A stretch of DNA of 64,000 bases from Chitinophagales bacterium (GTDB lineage: Bacteria > Bacteroidota > Bacteroidia > Chitinophagales > Chitinophagaceae): the NCBI GenBank assembly GCA_021323755.1, contig JAJPKJ010000065.1:62001-126000 (forward strand). Direction: 5' to 3'. The notes under the pieces are model-generated. The model worked only from the letters and a program-made list of their open reading frames with translations, did no database searches and was not told where the DNA came from. Below are positions 45,629 through 53,917 of the stretch, piece after piece. Every line of letters begins with the position of its first letter. Within the stretch, counting starts at the first letter, position 1. Made by a program: the position numbers and the translations under genes.

Positions 45629-48622
45629 TTATAAAGATAAATTCAAGCCAACGATGAAACTACGTGTTCTTGGGTAATAAGCATCTCCTCCATAAGTAGC
45701 ATCAATATAAGATTGATTACTACCAGTCACAGGATCATAAGCATTTCTAATTTCCGGGTCTAATCCATCATATTTGGTAATTACAAAAAGATTTCTTCCC
45801 GTCAAATAGACTCTCAGACTTTGAATTCCTTTGATCTTACTAAAGCTATATCCAATTGTTGCATTATCAAGACGCAGATAAGATGCTTTCTCCAGATAAA
45901 GATCAGAAGATGTTGCATTATCTCTGATGCCATTTGTCAATGCAGCTTTAAAGACATTGTTACCTGGTAAACGCGTAATATTTGCGTAGTTTAATGCGGT
46001 ATTATTAAATATCTTTTGACCATAAACTCCTCTGGCAAAAATGGTAAGGCTCCAATTGTCATAAGTTACTGTTGTATTTATTCCGTAGTTGAACTTGGGA
46101 GCAGGGTCAGTATAATAATTTGTCGCATTATTATAAGGAACTTTTGCAACACCAGCAGAATCGAATAATTGGTTACCGCTTTTATCCACACCTTCGTAAT
46201 GAGGTAAATAGAAAACATAAGGAGAATAACCAACTTTAAGGAAAGTAATCGGGTTGGTGCTCAATCCTCTTCCTTCAGCATATCCGCCCGGGATATTATT
46301 CGTACTCAATTTATATCCCCCTGAATAAGTTCCGGATAAGCTGGTAACAGTTGTTTTAACAAAGCTGATTTGACCACCCATCGACCAAGTAACATGTTGT
46401 TTGTTTACAATTTTTGCATTTAAAGAGAGCTCAAAGCCTTTATTGGTAAGTGATCCGACGTTAGCCAATATGGTGCTTAAATAAAACGGTGGCACAGGTA
46501 CTGTGTAATAATATAACAGGTTGCTCGTCTTATCATTAAAATAGTCCATATCACCTGTAATAATATTATTGAACAGAGCAAAATCAAGCCCTACGTTTCT
46601 CCCTTTTCTTTCTTCCCATTTAAGATAAGGATTTGCATTTTGAGATGGGCTATATGGTTTTGGATATTGGTTAGCGCTATTTGATGGATCGAAATAAGAA
46701 TTGTTACCCGCGCCCAACAAGAATAAGGAACTATATGGAGTAATTTGATCCTGGTTTCCCGTAACTCCATAACCCGCTCTGATTTTCAAATAATTTACCC
46801 AGGTAACATTTTTCATGAAGTCTTCTTTTGTAATCGCCCAGGCGATATCTGCAGAAGGGAAATTACCCCAACGATTATTTGCACCTAATTTGGAAGAACC
46901 ATCTCTGCGGAAGGATGCAGTAGCATAGAACCTGTTATCATAGTTATAGTTTACTCTTCCAAGATATGAAATCAGGTAGTACTCCTCTTTAAATGAAGTA
47001 GGGTAATTCAGTGTTGAATTTCCACCCGCTAAATAATAACTCTGAAGTTGTGGCACCAGGTATTGCTGTCCTGCCACGCCAAAGTTATCATCGCTAAAAT
47101 AGTTATATTCATAAACCGCAATAGCAGCTAGATTATGTTTTCCCCATTGGTTGCTATAATCAACATGAAAATCTCCTTTTTTGGAATCTGTGTTATATTG
47201 ATATGCATTAGCCTGGGTAAAAGTGTTTTCTACCGGAAATGAAGGAGCAAAATATGTTGTTTGTTTGTTGAAATGAGATGAAGATCCTGTTACCCCTATT
47301 TTCAGGCCTGTGATCAAAGTATAATTAGCAGTACCTGCCAATTGCGTCAGATATTCTTTCCCCTGATTTAATTCTTCGTTTAAGTGTTCAACAGGGTTGG
47401 CTTCTGAGAAATCGGCAAAAGCATAGTATTTGCCGTTTTTATATACCGGATAGGAAGGGGGGTTAAAAAATACAAAAGCAAAATTGCTGTAATCAGTATA
47501 GTGCCTGCTATAAGAGGTATTGACAATTGACATGGTAATGTCCAATTTGTCATTTAATGCTTTTTGTTCAGCATTGAGTCTAAGTCCAATTCCTTTTTTA
47601 TCACTATTGATTACTATTCCCTGCTGGTCAAGATAGGTTATTGAACCACGATAATTAAAACTTCCTGTTCCACCTGAAATGGCAATATTGTGGCTTTGCG
47701 TGTAGGCTGTACGCGTAATCGCTTTTTGCCAATCCGTATTCCCACCCTGATCATATGTTGACACCAGATTCTGTGCAGAATCCTGAGAATATTTAAGATC
47801 ATTAACAAGATGATTTATTGATGCCGATTTCCACTGGGCGGCATTTAATAATGGATAATATGCAGATTGCTTATCCATGCTTACAAAGGTGTTATATTCA
47901 ACCGTTGTTCTGCCGGCATGTCCTTTTTTTGTATTGACTATGATAACTCCGTTTGCAGCGCGCGTACCATAAATGGCAGCGGCAGAAGCGTCTTTTAAAA
48001 CATCGTATGAAGCGATATCATTCGGAGGAATGTTTGAAAGCTGGTTTGGATCGTCAAGCGGTATACCATCAAGTACGATCAGCGGGCTTTGACCACCTGT
48101 TAAAGATGCCTGACCACGTAAATGGATAATGAGGTCCCCGTTTGGATCACCACCCTGACTGGTGATGCTCAATCCCGCAACCTTACCTTCAATAGATTCC
48201 AAAGGCGATGTTACGCCCGGGCTAAAATCTTTTGAAGAAATACTGGATATGGCACCAGTTACATCTTTCTTACGTGCAGTAGTGTATCCGGTTACCACTA
48301 CTTCATTCAGACTGGCATTTGAAGGAGTCAACGCAACAGATACATCCGTCTTATCACTTATGTCAATTTCCGTGGAAGAAAATCCAACGGAACTGACAAC
48401 TAATGTCTTTGCATTCGCTGCAACTGAAAGCTTGAAGGATCCCGTTGCATCAGTAGCCGTACCGGTTCTTGAACCTTTAATGGTTACTGTAGCTCCTTGT
48501 ACCGGACTTCCTTTATCGTCCAATACCTTACCAGTAACTGTTTTTGTTTGAGCGAAAGAAATTTGTGTTAATAGTACACAAAGGATGAGAAAGGACATTT
48601 TCCCAAGCAATCGTTTGGTCAT
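45629..48622 (-). CDS. SusC/RagA-family TonB-dependent outer membrane transporter
   Basis: 997 residues: signal peptide (about 1-24), CarboxypepD_reg-like beta domain (about 25-100, VTGKVLDDKGSPVQGATVTIKG), plug domain (about 110-225, with SSSISSK-type and DVLKDASAAAIYGTRAANGVIIV), then a 22-strand barrel ending in a hydrophobic C-terminus. Imports oligomeric nutrients with TonB energy. ATG 48622 chosen; 48628 is an in-frame TTG. Promoter at 48650-48683. Confidence 0.95.
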   Translation of the reverse strand: MTKRLLGKMSFLILCVLLTQISFAQTKTVTGKVLDDKGSPVQGATVTIKGSRTGTATDATGSFKLSVAANAKTLVVSSVGFSSTEIDISDKTDVSVALTPSNASLNEVVVTGYTTARKKDVTGAISSISSKDFSPGVTSPLESIEGKVAGLSITSQGGDPNGDLIIHLRGQASLTGGQSPLIVLDGIPLDDPNQLSNIPPNDIASYDVLKDASAAAIYGTRAANGVIIVNTKKGHAGRTTVEYNTFVSMDKQSAYYPLLNAAQWKSASINHLVNDLKYSQDSAQNLVSTYDQGGNTDWQKAITRTAYTQSHNIAISGGTGSFNYRGSITYLDQQGIVINSDKKGIGLRLNAEQKALNDKLDITMSIVNTSYSRHYTDYSNFAFVFFNPPSYPVYKNGKYYAFADFSEANPVEHLNEELNQGKEYLTQLAGTANYTLITGLKIGVTGSSSHFNKQTTYFAPSFPVENTFTQANAYQYNTDSKKGDFHVDYSNQWGKHNLAAIAVYEYNYFSDDNFGVAGQQYLVPQLQSYYLAGGNSTLNYPTSFKEEYYLISYLGRVNYNYDNRFYATASFRRDGSSKLGANNRWGNFPSADIAWAITKEDFMKNVTWVNYLKIRAGYGVTGNQDQITPYSSLFLLGAGNNSYFDPSNSANQYPKPYSPSQNANPYLKWEERKGRNVGLDFALFNNIITGDMDYFNDKTSNLLYYYTVPVPPFYLSTILANVGSLTNKGFELSLNAKIVNKQHVTWSMGGQISFVKTTVTSLSGTYSGGYKLSTNNIPGGYAEGRGLSTNPITFLKVGYSPYVFYLPHYEGVDKSGNQLFDSAGVAKVPYNNATNYYTDPAPKFNYGINTTVTYDNWSLTIFARGVYGQKIFNNTALNYANITRLPGNNVFKAALTNGIRDNATSSDLYLEKASYLRLDNATIGYSFSKIKGIQSLRVYLTGRNLFVITKYDGLDPEIRNAYDPVTGSNQSYIDATYGGDAYYPRTRSFIVGLNLSL

Positions 48623-48649
48623 AATCAAATGGTTTAAGCAATTAAAGTT

Positions 48650-48683
48650 CGAATTTAGAAAAATTATCTGTTATTTAACCAAA
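48650..48683 (-). promoter_or_regulatory. promoter of susC
   Basis: On the minus strand TTTG (48683-48680), 22-base spacer, TAAATTCG (48657-48650), one mismatch in TAnnTTTG. It would start transcription about 20 bases before the susC ATG. Confidence 0.6.
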
Positions 48684-48880
48684 AAAATTTTGTCATCACA
48701 AAAGTTCAACTCAAAATTATTCTAGTTTTATAAAAAAGTGACCCTTTAGACAAGCATGATGACAACCTGATCCCAAATAAAGCTGCACAAAACCAACCCA
48801 ACAATTGTTATTGTCGATATCCAAACAGAAGACTTTCTCACAAGTACAAGCTGAAATAAATGCCTGTTATATTTCTCAAA

Positions 48881-48895
48881 GTGTAATTCTTACAC
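48881..48895. promoter_or_regulatory. perfect inverted repeat, candidate NrtR-like operator
   Basis: GTGTAA (48881-48886), TTC, TTACAC (48890-48895). It is the longest perfect inverted repeat I noticed in the susC upstream region, 100 bases after the regulator stop; no T-tract follows, so it is not a terminator. Linkage to the regulator is a guess. Confidence 0.35.
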
Positions 48896-48999
48896 AATGA
48901 TTGATATTTTTTTTCACTCTGCCAATTTTTCGGGATAGTTTTTGTAAAATAAATTTCCTAAGAGAATAAACCGGACAAAATATTATTCCGGCGATGATA

Positions 49000-49737
49000 T
49001 CAAAAATCAATACCAAACCATGTTTTCCTTTCTTTCTTTTGGTATTTCTCATAATTGAATCTGTACAATTTACCGGGCCGGTGTGGCACGTCAGTTTCCA
49101 TTTCGCCTGTATCTTCCAATACATCCATCGAGAAAAATTTTTTTCGAAAATTGCGCCGGTCCAGTTTTACATCCAATATTGCTTCGTATAAATTCTGCAG
49201 TTCGCGTAAAGAAAATTTTTTGGGTAAAAGGCTGAACCCGAGCGGATGTTCCTGGATCCTTTTTTGTAACCATTCATAGCATATATCCAGTATTTTTTTA
49301 TGATCGAACGCCATTTCGTTCAAAGTGGTTACGCGATGCCAGTGCAATTCATTATCTAAAATTTTCAGTTGATGGTGCTGGATATTTATCAGTGAGCAAT
49401 AGGTCACAGTAACCACTCTTGCCGCAGGATGCCGCCCGACCTCACCAAAAGTTTTTACCTGTTCCAAATAAACATCATCCAGTCCTGTTCTTTCTTTTAA
49501 TATTCGGTAAGCAGCATGATCCAGGTCTTCATGATTATTGATTAAGTCACCCAGTAATGACCATTTGTCCTCAAATCTTTTCAAATCAGATTTTATGAGT
49601 AGGACTTTGAGTTCATTTTCATCAAATCCAAAAATCACACAGTCAACCGAAATACCGATTATTCCATCGCTTTCTAACTGCTTTAAAATTGTTTTAATAT
49701 TTTTTCTTCTGGATGTTATAGCACTTTCAGCGATCAT
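49000..49737 (-). CDS. NrtR/AraR-type Nudix-fold transcriptional regulator
   Basis: 245 residues. The N-terminal half (about 25-150) is a Nudix fold (ISVDCVIFGFDENELKVLLIK), but the Nudix box GX5EX7REUXEEXGU is degenerate: the aligned stretch GDLINNHEDLDHAAYRILKE shows RILKER where REUXEE is expected, so two catalytic Glu are lost. The C-terminal half (about 165-230, FSLRELQNLYEAILDVKLDRRNFRKKF) is a winged helix. This is the NrtR-type design; Bacteroides uses a relative, AraR, to control arabinose genes. It lies directly upstream of susC, so it probably senses a sugar derivative and controls the locus. Confidence 0.85.
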   Translation of the reverse strand: MIAESAITSRRKNIKTILKQLESDGIIGISVDCVIFGFDENELKVLLIKSDLKRFEDKWSLLGDLINNHEDLDHAAYRILKERTGLDDVYLEQVKTFGEVGRHPAARVVTVTYCSLINIQHHQLKILDNELHWHRVTTLNEMAFDHKKILDICYEWLQKRIQEHPLGFSLLPKKFSLRELQNLYEAILDVKLDRRNFRKKFFSMDVLEDTGEMETDVPHRPGKLYRFNYEKYQKKERKTWFGIDF

Positions 49738-49880
49738 TACTTGTAGTTTTCTATCCTGCTAATTTAGTTACAGCGAGTTTAATATCCTATTCAAATTTTA
49801 TGAATCTGCCTAAAAAGATGTTTTTGGCCATATGATCAGGTGCAAAAGCTATTGGCTTAAATTTACGGCAAATTATTTTT

Positions 49881-51980
49881 ATGTATTCTGTTGAGCAAAC
49901 ACAAAAATTGCAAAACCTCACCGCAAGCCTGCAAAAAAAATCAAATAAAAATCCTTTAACAGCAAATGATCTTGAGCACCTGCGCGCAGTTTTACGATTT
50001 CATGAATACCGCTATTATGTAATGAATGAACCGCTGGTGGCCGATTTTGAGTACGATAGCTTATACAAACAACTCGAAAAAATTGAAGCCGCAAATCCTG
50101 AATTGATTACCCATGATTCCCCAACACAACGTGTTGCAAAGGATCTTACCAAAGAATTTCCAACCGTTCAGCATCTTGTTCCCATGTTGTCGCTCGAAAA
50201 TTCCTATAATGCCGATGATCTTATCGACTGGGACAGAAAAGCAAAAGAAATATCCGGGATTGAAAACATAGAATATTGTGTTGAACCAAAGTTTGACGGG
50301 GCAAGCATATCGCTTATTTATGATAATGATCAACTGACTCGGGCAGCGACACGTGGCAATGGAATTGAAGGCGATGAAATAACAACCAATATCAGGCAAA
50401 TTCGCTCTGTGCCCTTGTCGGCAGCGTTCTCTTCATATGGAATTCAACAAATAGAAATTCGGGGTGAAGTATTAATGAACAAAAACAGTTTTAAAAAATA
50501 TAATGACCTGCTTACCGAGCAAAATTTGCCGCCGCTGGCAAATCCACGAAATGCAGCATCCGGATCATTAAGAATAAAAGATCCAAAAGAAGTCGGCCGA
50601 AGAAATCTTGAAGCATTCTTATATCATGTAAGCTATTACACAACACTAAACAGTAAACAATCAACAGTAAATAGTTTGCTGACACACAGCGGATCGCTGG
50701 AAATGTTGTGGAATCTGGGTTTCAGAAGCCCGCAAAAAGAAAAAAAAATTTTCAAAGGAATAAACGCAGTGATCGATTATTGCCATGAATTTGAAAAACA
50801 CCGGGATGAACTTCCCTATGAAATTGATGGCATGGTTATTAAAGTGAATGAAATCGCGTTGCAGGAAAAAATGGGAATGACAACACATCATCCGCGCTGG
50901 GCGATCGCTTTTAAATTCAAGGCTAGGCAGGCAACAAGCAAATTACGAAAAGTGGAATTTCAGGTGGGCAGGACCGGCAGTGTTACCCCTGTCGCCAAAA
51001 TTGATCCGGTGCCTATTGGCGGTATAACGGTAACGTCTATCTCATTATTTAATCAGGATGTTGTACGGGAAAAGGATTTAAAGATCGGGGACACTGTTTT
51101 AGTGGAGCGGGCTGGCGATGTAATCCCATATATTGTGAAGCCATTGACAGAATTACGAAATGGTAAAGAACAAGAAATAATTTTTCCCAGGAAATGCCCG
51201 GTTTGCGGGGATCCTTTGGTAAAACCGGAAGAGGAAGCCGTGTTGCGCTGTGTAAATATTAATTGTAAAGCACAGGTGGTTGAACGCATTATTCATTTTG
51301 CCAGCAAAGATGCAATGGACATACGAAGTTTTGGGGAAGCGAATGTTCGTAAATTTTTTGAGCTGGAGTTCTTAAAAAATATTCCCGGAATTTATGATCT
51401 GCCATTTGAAAAAATAAAGAAACTGGAAGGCTTTGGAGAAAAAAGTGTCACTAATCTGCAAACGGCGATAGAAGCGTCCAAACAGCAACCTTTACACAGA
51501 CTTATTTTTGCGCTTGGCATTCGTTATGTTGGTGAGACGACGGCAAAAGCCCTGGCAAGCGCCGTTACTTATTTGCCTGATTTTGAGAATTTTTCTTTGG
51601 CGGATTTACTGGCGCTCGAGGATGTGGGCCCAAAAGTGGGAGGAAGCATCTTCGAATTTTTTCACAACAGGGATAATATGCAAATGCTACATAAGCTTGA
51701 AGCGCTTGAATTAAATCTTAGCAATAAAAAATCAGAGCGAAATGCGGAAGGTAACCTTAATGGACAAACGTTTTTATTTACGGGCACATTGCCAACTTTG
51801 AAAAGAAGCGAGGCCGAGGAAATGGCAGAAAAGAACGGCGGAAAATTATTGAACAGCGTCAGCAGCAAACTGAATTATCTTGTTGTTGGAGAGGACGCCG
51901 GTTCAAAGTTGGAGAAGGCAAGAAAAATTCCTTCCATCAAAATTATCTCTGAGAAAGAGTTTTTGGAATTGATGAGTTAA
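49881..51980 (+). CDS. ligA: NAD-dependent DNA ligase
   Basis: 699 residues. Adenylation domain with the AMP-accepting Lys137 in EPKFDG, OB-fold, zinc finger CPVCGDPLVKPEEEAVLRC with a second CKA, helix-hairpin-helix region around 470-570, and BRCT domain (about 625-699). Seals nicks in replication and repair. ATG at 49881. Length slightly above the typical 670. Confidence 0.97.
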   Translation: MYSVEQTQKLQNLTASLQKKSNKNPLTANDLEHLRAVLRFHEYRYYVMNEPLVADFEYDSLYKQLEKIEAANPELITHDSPTQRVAKDLTKEFPTVQHLVPMLSLENSYNADDLIDWDRKAKEISGIENIEYCVEPKFDGASISLIYDNDQLTRAATRGNGIEGDEITTNIRQIRSVPLSAAFSSYGIQQIEIRGEVLMNKNSFKKYNDLLTEQNLPPLANPRNAASGSLRIKDPKEVGRRNLEAFLYHVSYYTTLNSKQSTVNSLLTHSGSLEMLWNLGFRSPQKEKKIFKGINAVIDYCHEFEKHRDELPYEIDGMVIKVNEIALQEKMGMTTHHPRWAIAFKFKARQATSKLRKVEFQVGRTGSVTPVAKIDPVPIGGITVTSISLFNQDVVREKDLKIGDTVLVERAGDVIPYIVKPLTELRNGKEQEIIFPRKCPVCGDPLVKPEEEAVLRCVNINCKAQVVERIIHFASKDAMDIRSFGEANVRKFFELEFLKNIPGIYDLPFEKIKKLEGFGEKSVTNLQTAIEASKQQPLHRLIFALGIRYVGETTAKALASAVTYLPDFENFSLADLLALEDVGPKVGGSIFEFFHNRDNMQMLHKLEALELNLSNKKSERNAEGNLNGQTFLFTGTLPTLKRSEAEEMAEKNGGKLLNSVSSKLNYLVVGEDAGSKLEKARKIPSIKIISEKEFLELMS

Positions 51981-52048
51981 TAAGATATTTTTTTAAAGAC
52001 AGAGATAATTCGAAATTCTTTTTCGTAACTTTCATAAAATTGCACACA

Positions 52049-52612
52049 ATGATTAAAAAAAATCCAGATGAAACCTGGAAAACATTAGCGTTTTCGGGCT
52101 GGAAAAAACTAAGAAAGAAGTACGCGGTTTCCTCTCATGGCCGCATTGCAAGCTATTCTGAAAATGTGCTCTCCGATGGCAAATTACTCAACGGTTCACT
52201 GACTACCGGCTACAAGACATTGAACATGCATCGTACCGGAAGCAACGGCACACTGTATCTTCATCGCGAAGTGGCAAAAGTCTTTGCAAAAAAAGTATCC
52301 CCTAAACATAAATATGTCATCCATCTTAATCACAACAAACTAGATAATAATGCAAAGAACATTAAGTGGGCAACCCTGGAAGAAATGATAAAACATCAGC
52401 AAAAAAGTCCGGCAAAGCTTGCTTATAAAAAGGTTCAGGCCAATCGCACATCAGGATTGAAACTTTCCACTGCGCAAGTGAAAAGCATCAAGAAAGTATT
52501 ATCAGATAAGAAAAGACGCCTTACGATTAAAAAGATCGCAGAAAAATTTCGCGTGAGCGAAATGACATTGTATCGCATTAAAAGCGGAGAGAATTGGGCA
52601 AGAGTAAAATGA
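52049..52612 (+). CDS. NUMOD4/HNH-like protein with C-terminal helix-turn-helix
   Basis: 187 residues in three parts: a NUMOD4-like N-terminus (about 10-50, KYAVSSHGRIASYSE), an HNH-like centre (about 70-120) with LHREVAKVFAK and HLNHNKLDNNAKNIKWAT, where the first His and the Asn residues of the usual pattern are kept, and a C-terminal helix-turn-helix (about 145-187, ITIKKIAEKFRVSEMTLYRI). This is the design of homing-endonuclease-like proteins, but here it is a free-standing gene after ligA with no intron or insertion boundary. ATG at 52049; the in-frame TTG at 52040 is unlikely. Function unknown; a DNA-binding or DNA-cutting role is plausible. Confidence 0.75.
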   Translation: MIKKNPDETWKTLAFSGWKKLRKKYAVSSHGRIASYSENVLSDGKLLNGSLTTGYKTLNMHRTGSNGTLYLHREVAKVFAKKVSPKHKYVIHLNHNKLDNNAKNIKWATLEEMIKHQQKSPAKLAYKKVQANRTSGLKLSTAQVKSIKKVLSDKKRRLTIKKIAEKFRVSEMTLYRIKSGENWARVK

Positions 52613-52631
52613 TCAGTACAAAATACAACAG

Positions 52632-52668
52632 AAAAGGAATTGAGTTGATCTTGATTCCTTTTTTATTT
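52632..52668 (+). terminator. intrinsic terminator, + strand
   Basis: 9-bp stem AAAAGGAAT (52632-52640) / ATTCCTTTT (52654-52662) followed by TTTATTT. Ends the HNH-like gene, 20 bases after its stop. Confidence 0.75.
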
Positions 52669-52691
52669 ACCTAAATTGAAGGTTCAATTAT

Positions 52692-53366
52692 ATGGCTATG
52701 TTACAAGCTTCTACAATAAAGTTCTTAAAAGAATTAAAAAAGAATAACAATAAACCCTGGTTTGACGCCAACCGAAAAAAATATGAAGATGCAAAAACAG
52801 ATTTTGCTCAATTTGTGCAAACGGTGATTGATAAACATGCCAAGAAAGATCCTTCACTCAAAGAACTGAAAGCAAAGGATTGTGTTTTTCGCATTAACCG
52901 TGATATTCGTTTTTCAAAAGATAAAACCCCCTACAAATCCAATTTTGGAGCAAGCATTAACCGAGGAGGGAAAAAATCGGTGTTTGCCGGATATTATTTC
53001 CATCTCGAACCCGCAGAAAGCTTTGTTGGTGGCGGCATTTGGATACCCATGCCACCCGAATTAAAAAAAGTAAGGCAGGAGATTGATTACAATCTGGATG
53101 AATTTAAAAAGATCATCGGCTCCAAAAAATTCAAATCGGTTTATGATGAATTATATAAAGGAGAAGATGTGAGCCTCACTAAAGTTCCCCAAGGTTTTGA
53201 CAAAGACAATCCGGCCGCTGATTATCTGAAACTAAAAAGTTTTCTGGCCATGAGGAAATTCAAAGAAGCAGATCTTCTTTCAAAAGACCTGGAAAAAAAT
53301 GTGCTCCAGGCGTTTGAGGCATTACAACCCCTGGTTGAATTTATCAATAAAGCGCTGGAAGAATAA
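52692..53366 (+). CDS. DUF2461 (TIGR02453) family protein
   Basis: 224 residues of the DUF2461 family, found widely in bacteria and fungi, function not established. FLKELKKNNNKPWFDANRKKYEDA, FRINRDIRFSKDKTPYKSNFG and YYFHLEPAESFVGGGIW are the conserved core. No signal peptide or membrane segment. Starts 26 bases after the terminator of the HNH-like gene; the next gene is convergent 21 bases away. Confidence 0.85.
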   Translation: MAMLQASTIKFLKELKKNNNKPWFDANRKKYEDAKTDFAQFVQTVIDKHAKKDPSLKELKAKDCVFRINRDIRFSKDKTPYKSNFGASINRGGKKSVFAGYYFHLEPAESFVGGGIWIPMPPELKKVRQEIDYNLDEFKKIIGSKKFKSVYDELYKGEDVSLTKVPQGFDKDNPAADYLKLKSFLAMRKFKEADLLSKDLEKNVLQAFEALQPLVEFINKALEE

Positions 53367-53386
53367 TTTCAAATAAAAGGCTTTCC

Positions 53387-53887
53387 TCATTTTTGCTTTG
53401 AAAATTCAATTACTTTTTGAAACAAATAATTTTCTGTTCCCGATTCGAATCCTGACTGACGGTAAACTATTTTCCCGTTTTTGATAATGAAAGATTGCGG
53501 CAAATTGGTTGAGTTGAGTGCCTTGCGCAAATCCCCATTAATATCAACAAAAACCTCGAATGTCCAGCCATTCATGATTGCGGTTGGGCGAACGCGGTCC
53601 GCTAATTTTCCTTCTTCCACAGAAACTGCCATCAGTTTAAATTTCACCGCATCCTTCCAGTCCTGAACATGTGGATTTATTGCATTCAACTCATTCACAC
53701 TTTCATCTGAATTCACTGACCAGAAGCAAACCAGGATCAATGAATCTTTTTGTGTGAAAGAAGAAAAAGGCGCAGGTTTGCCACGCATTGGTTTCAGTAC
53801 GGCATCTGACAATGCGGTTTGCGCATGCAAAGGATGATTTGCGATAATAAAACAACAACAGAAGATTATTTTTTTGAAAAGATGCAT
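53387..53887 (-). CDS. secreted thioredoxin-fold protein lacking active-site cysteines
   Basis: 166 residues with a signal peptide ending near HAQ. The mature part has a thioredoxin/TlpA-like layout (SLILVCFWSVNSDESVNELNA, AVKFKLMAVSVEEG, INGDLRKALNSTNLPQSFIIKNGKIVYRQSG), but where CxxC should follow FW there is SVNSDES with no cysteine. So it is not a conventional redoxin; it may be a binding or scaffold protein. ATG at 53887 chosen because 53905 is a TTG. Starts 31 bases after the S41 peptidase stop on the same strand. Confidence 0.8.
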   Translation of the reverse strand: MHLFKKIIFCCCFIIANHPLHAQTALSDAVLKPMRGKPAPFSSFTQKDSLILVCFWSVNSDESVNELNAINPHVQDWKDAVKFKLMAVSVEEGKLADRVRPTAIMNGWTFEVFVDINGDLRKALNSTNLPQSFIIKNGKIVYRQSGFESGTENYLFQKVIEFSKQK

Positions 53888-53917
53888 AAAGATTGTCTGC
53901 ACCAAAGTTCTGAAACA

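Larger units (their letters stand above)
48623..48999. other. 377-base region between the regulator and susC
   Basis: Both neighbours are on the minus strand. Contains the susC promoter (48650-48683), a 10-bp palindrome AACAATTGTT (48800-48809), and the GTGTAA-TTC-TTACAC inverted repeat (48881-48895). No gene recognised. Confidence 0.6.

Noticed and set aside
52049-52612. Group I intron or insertion carrying a homing endonuclease
   Set aside because: The gene lies between two intact genes with its own terminator, and I see no intron borders, split gene or flanking repeats.
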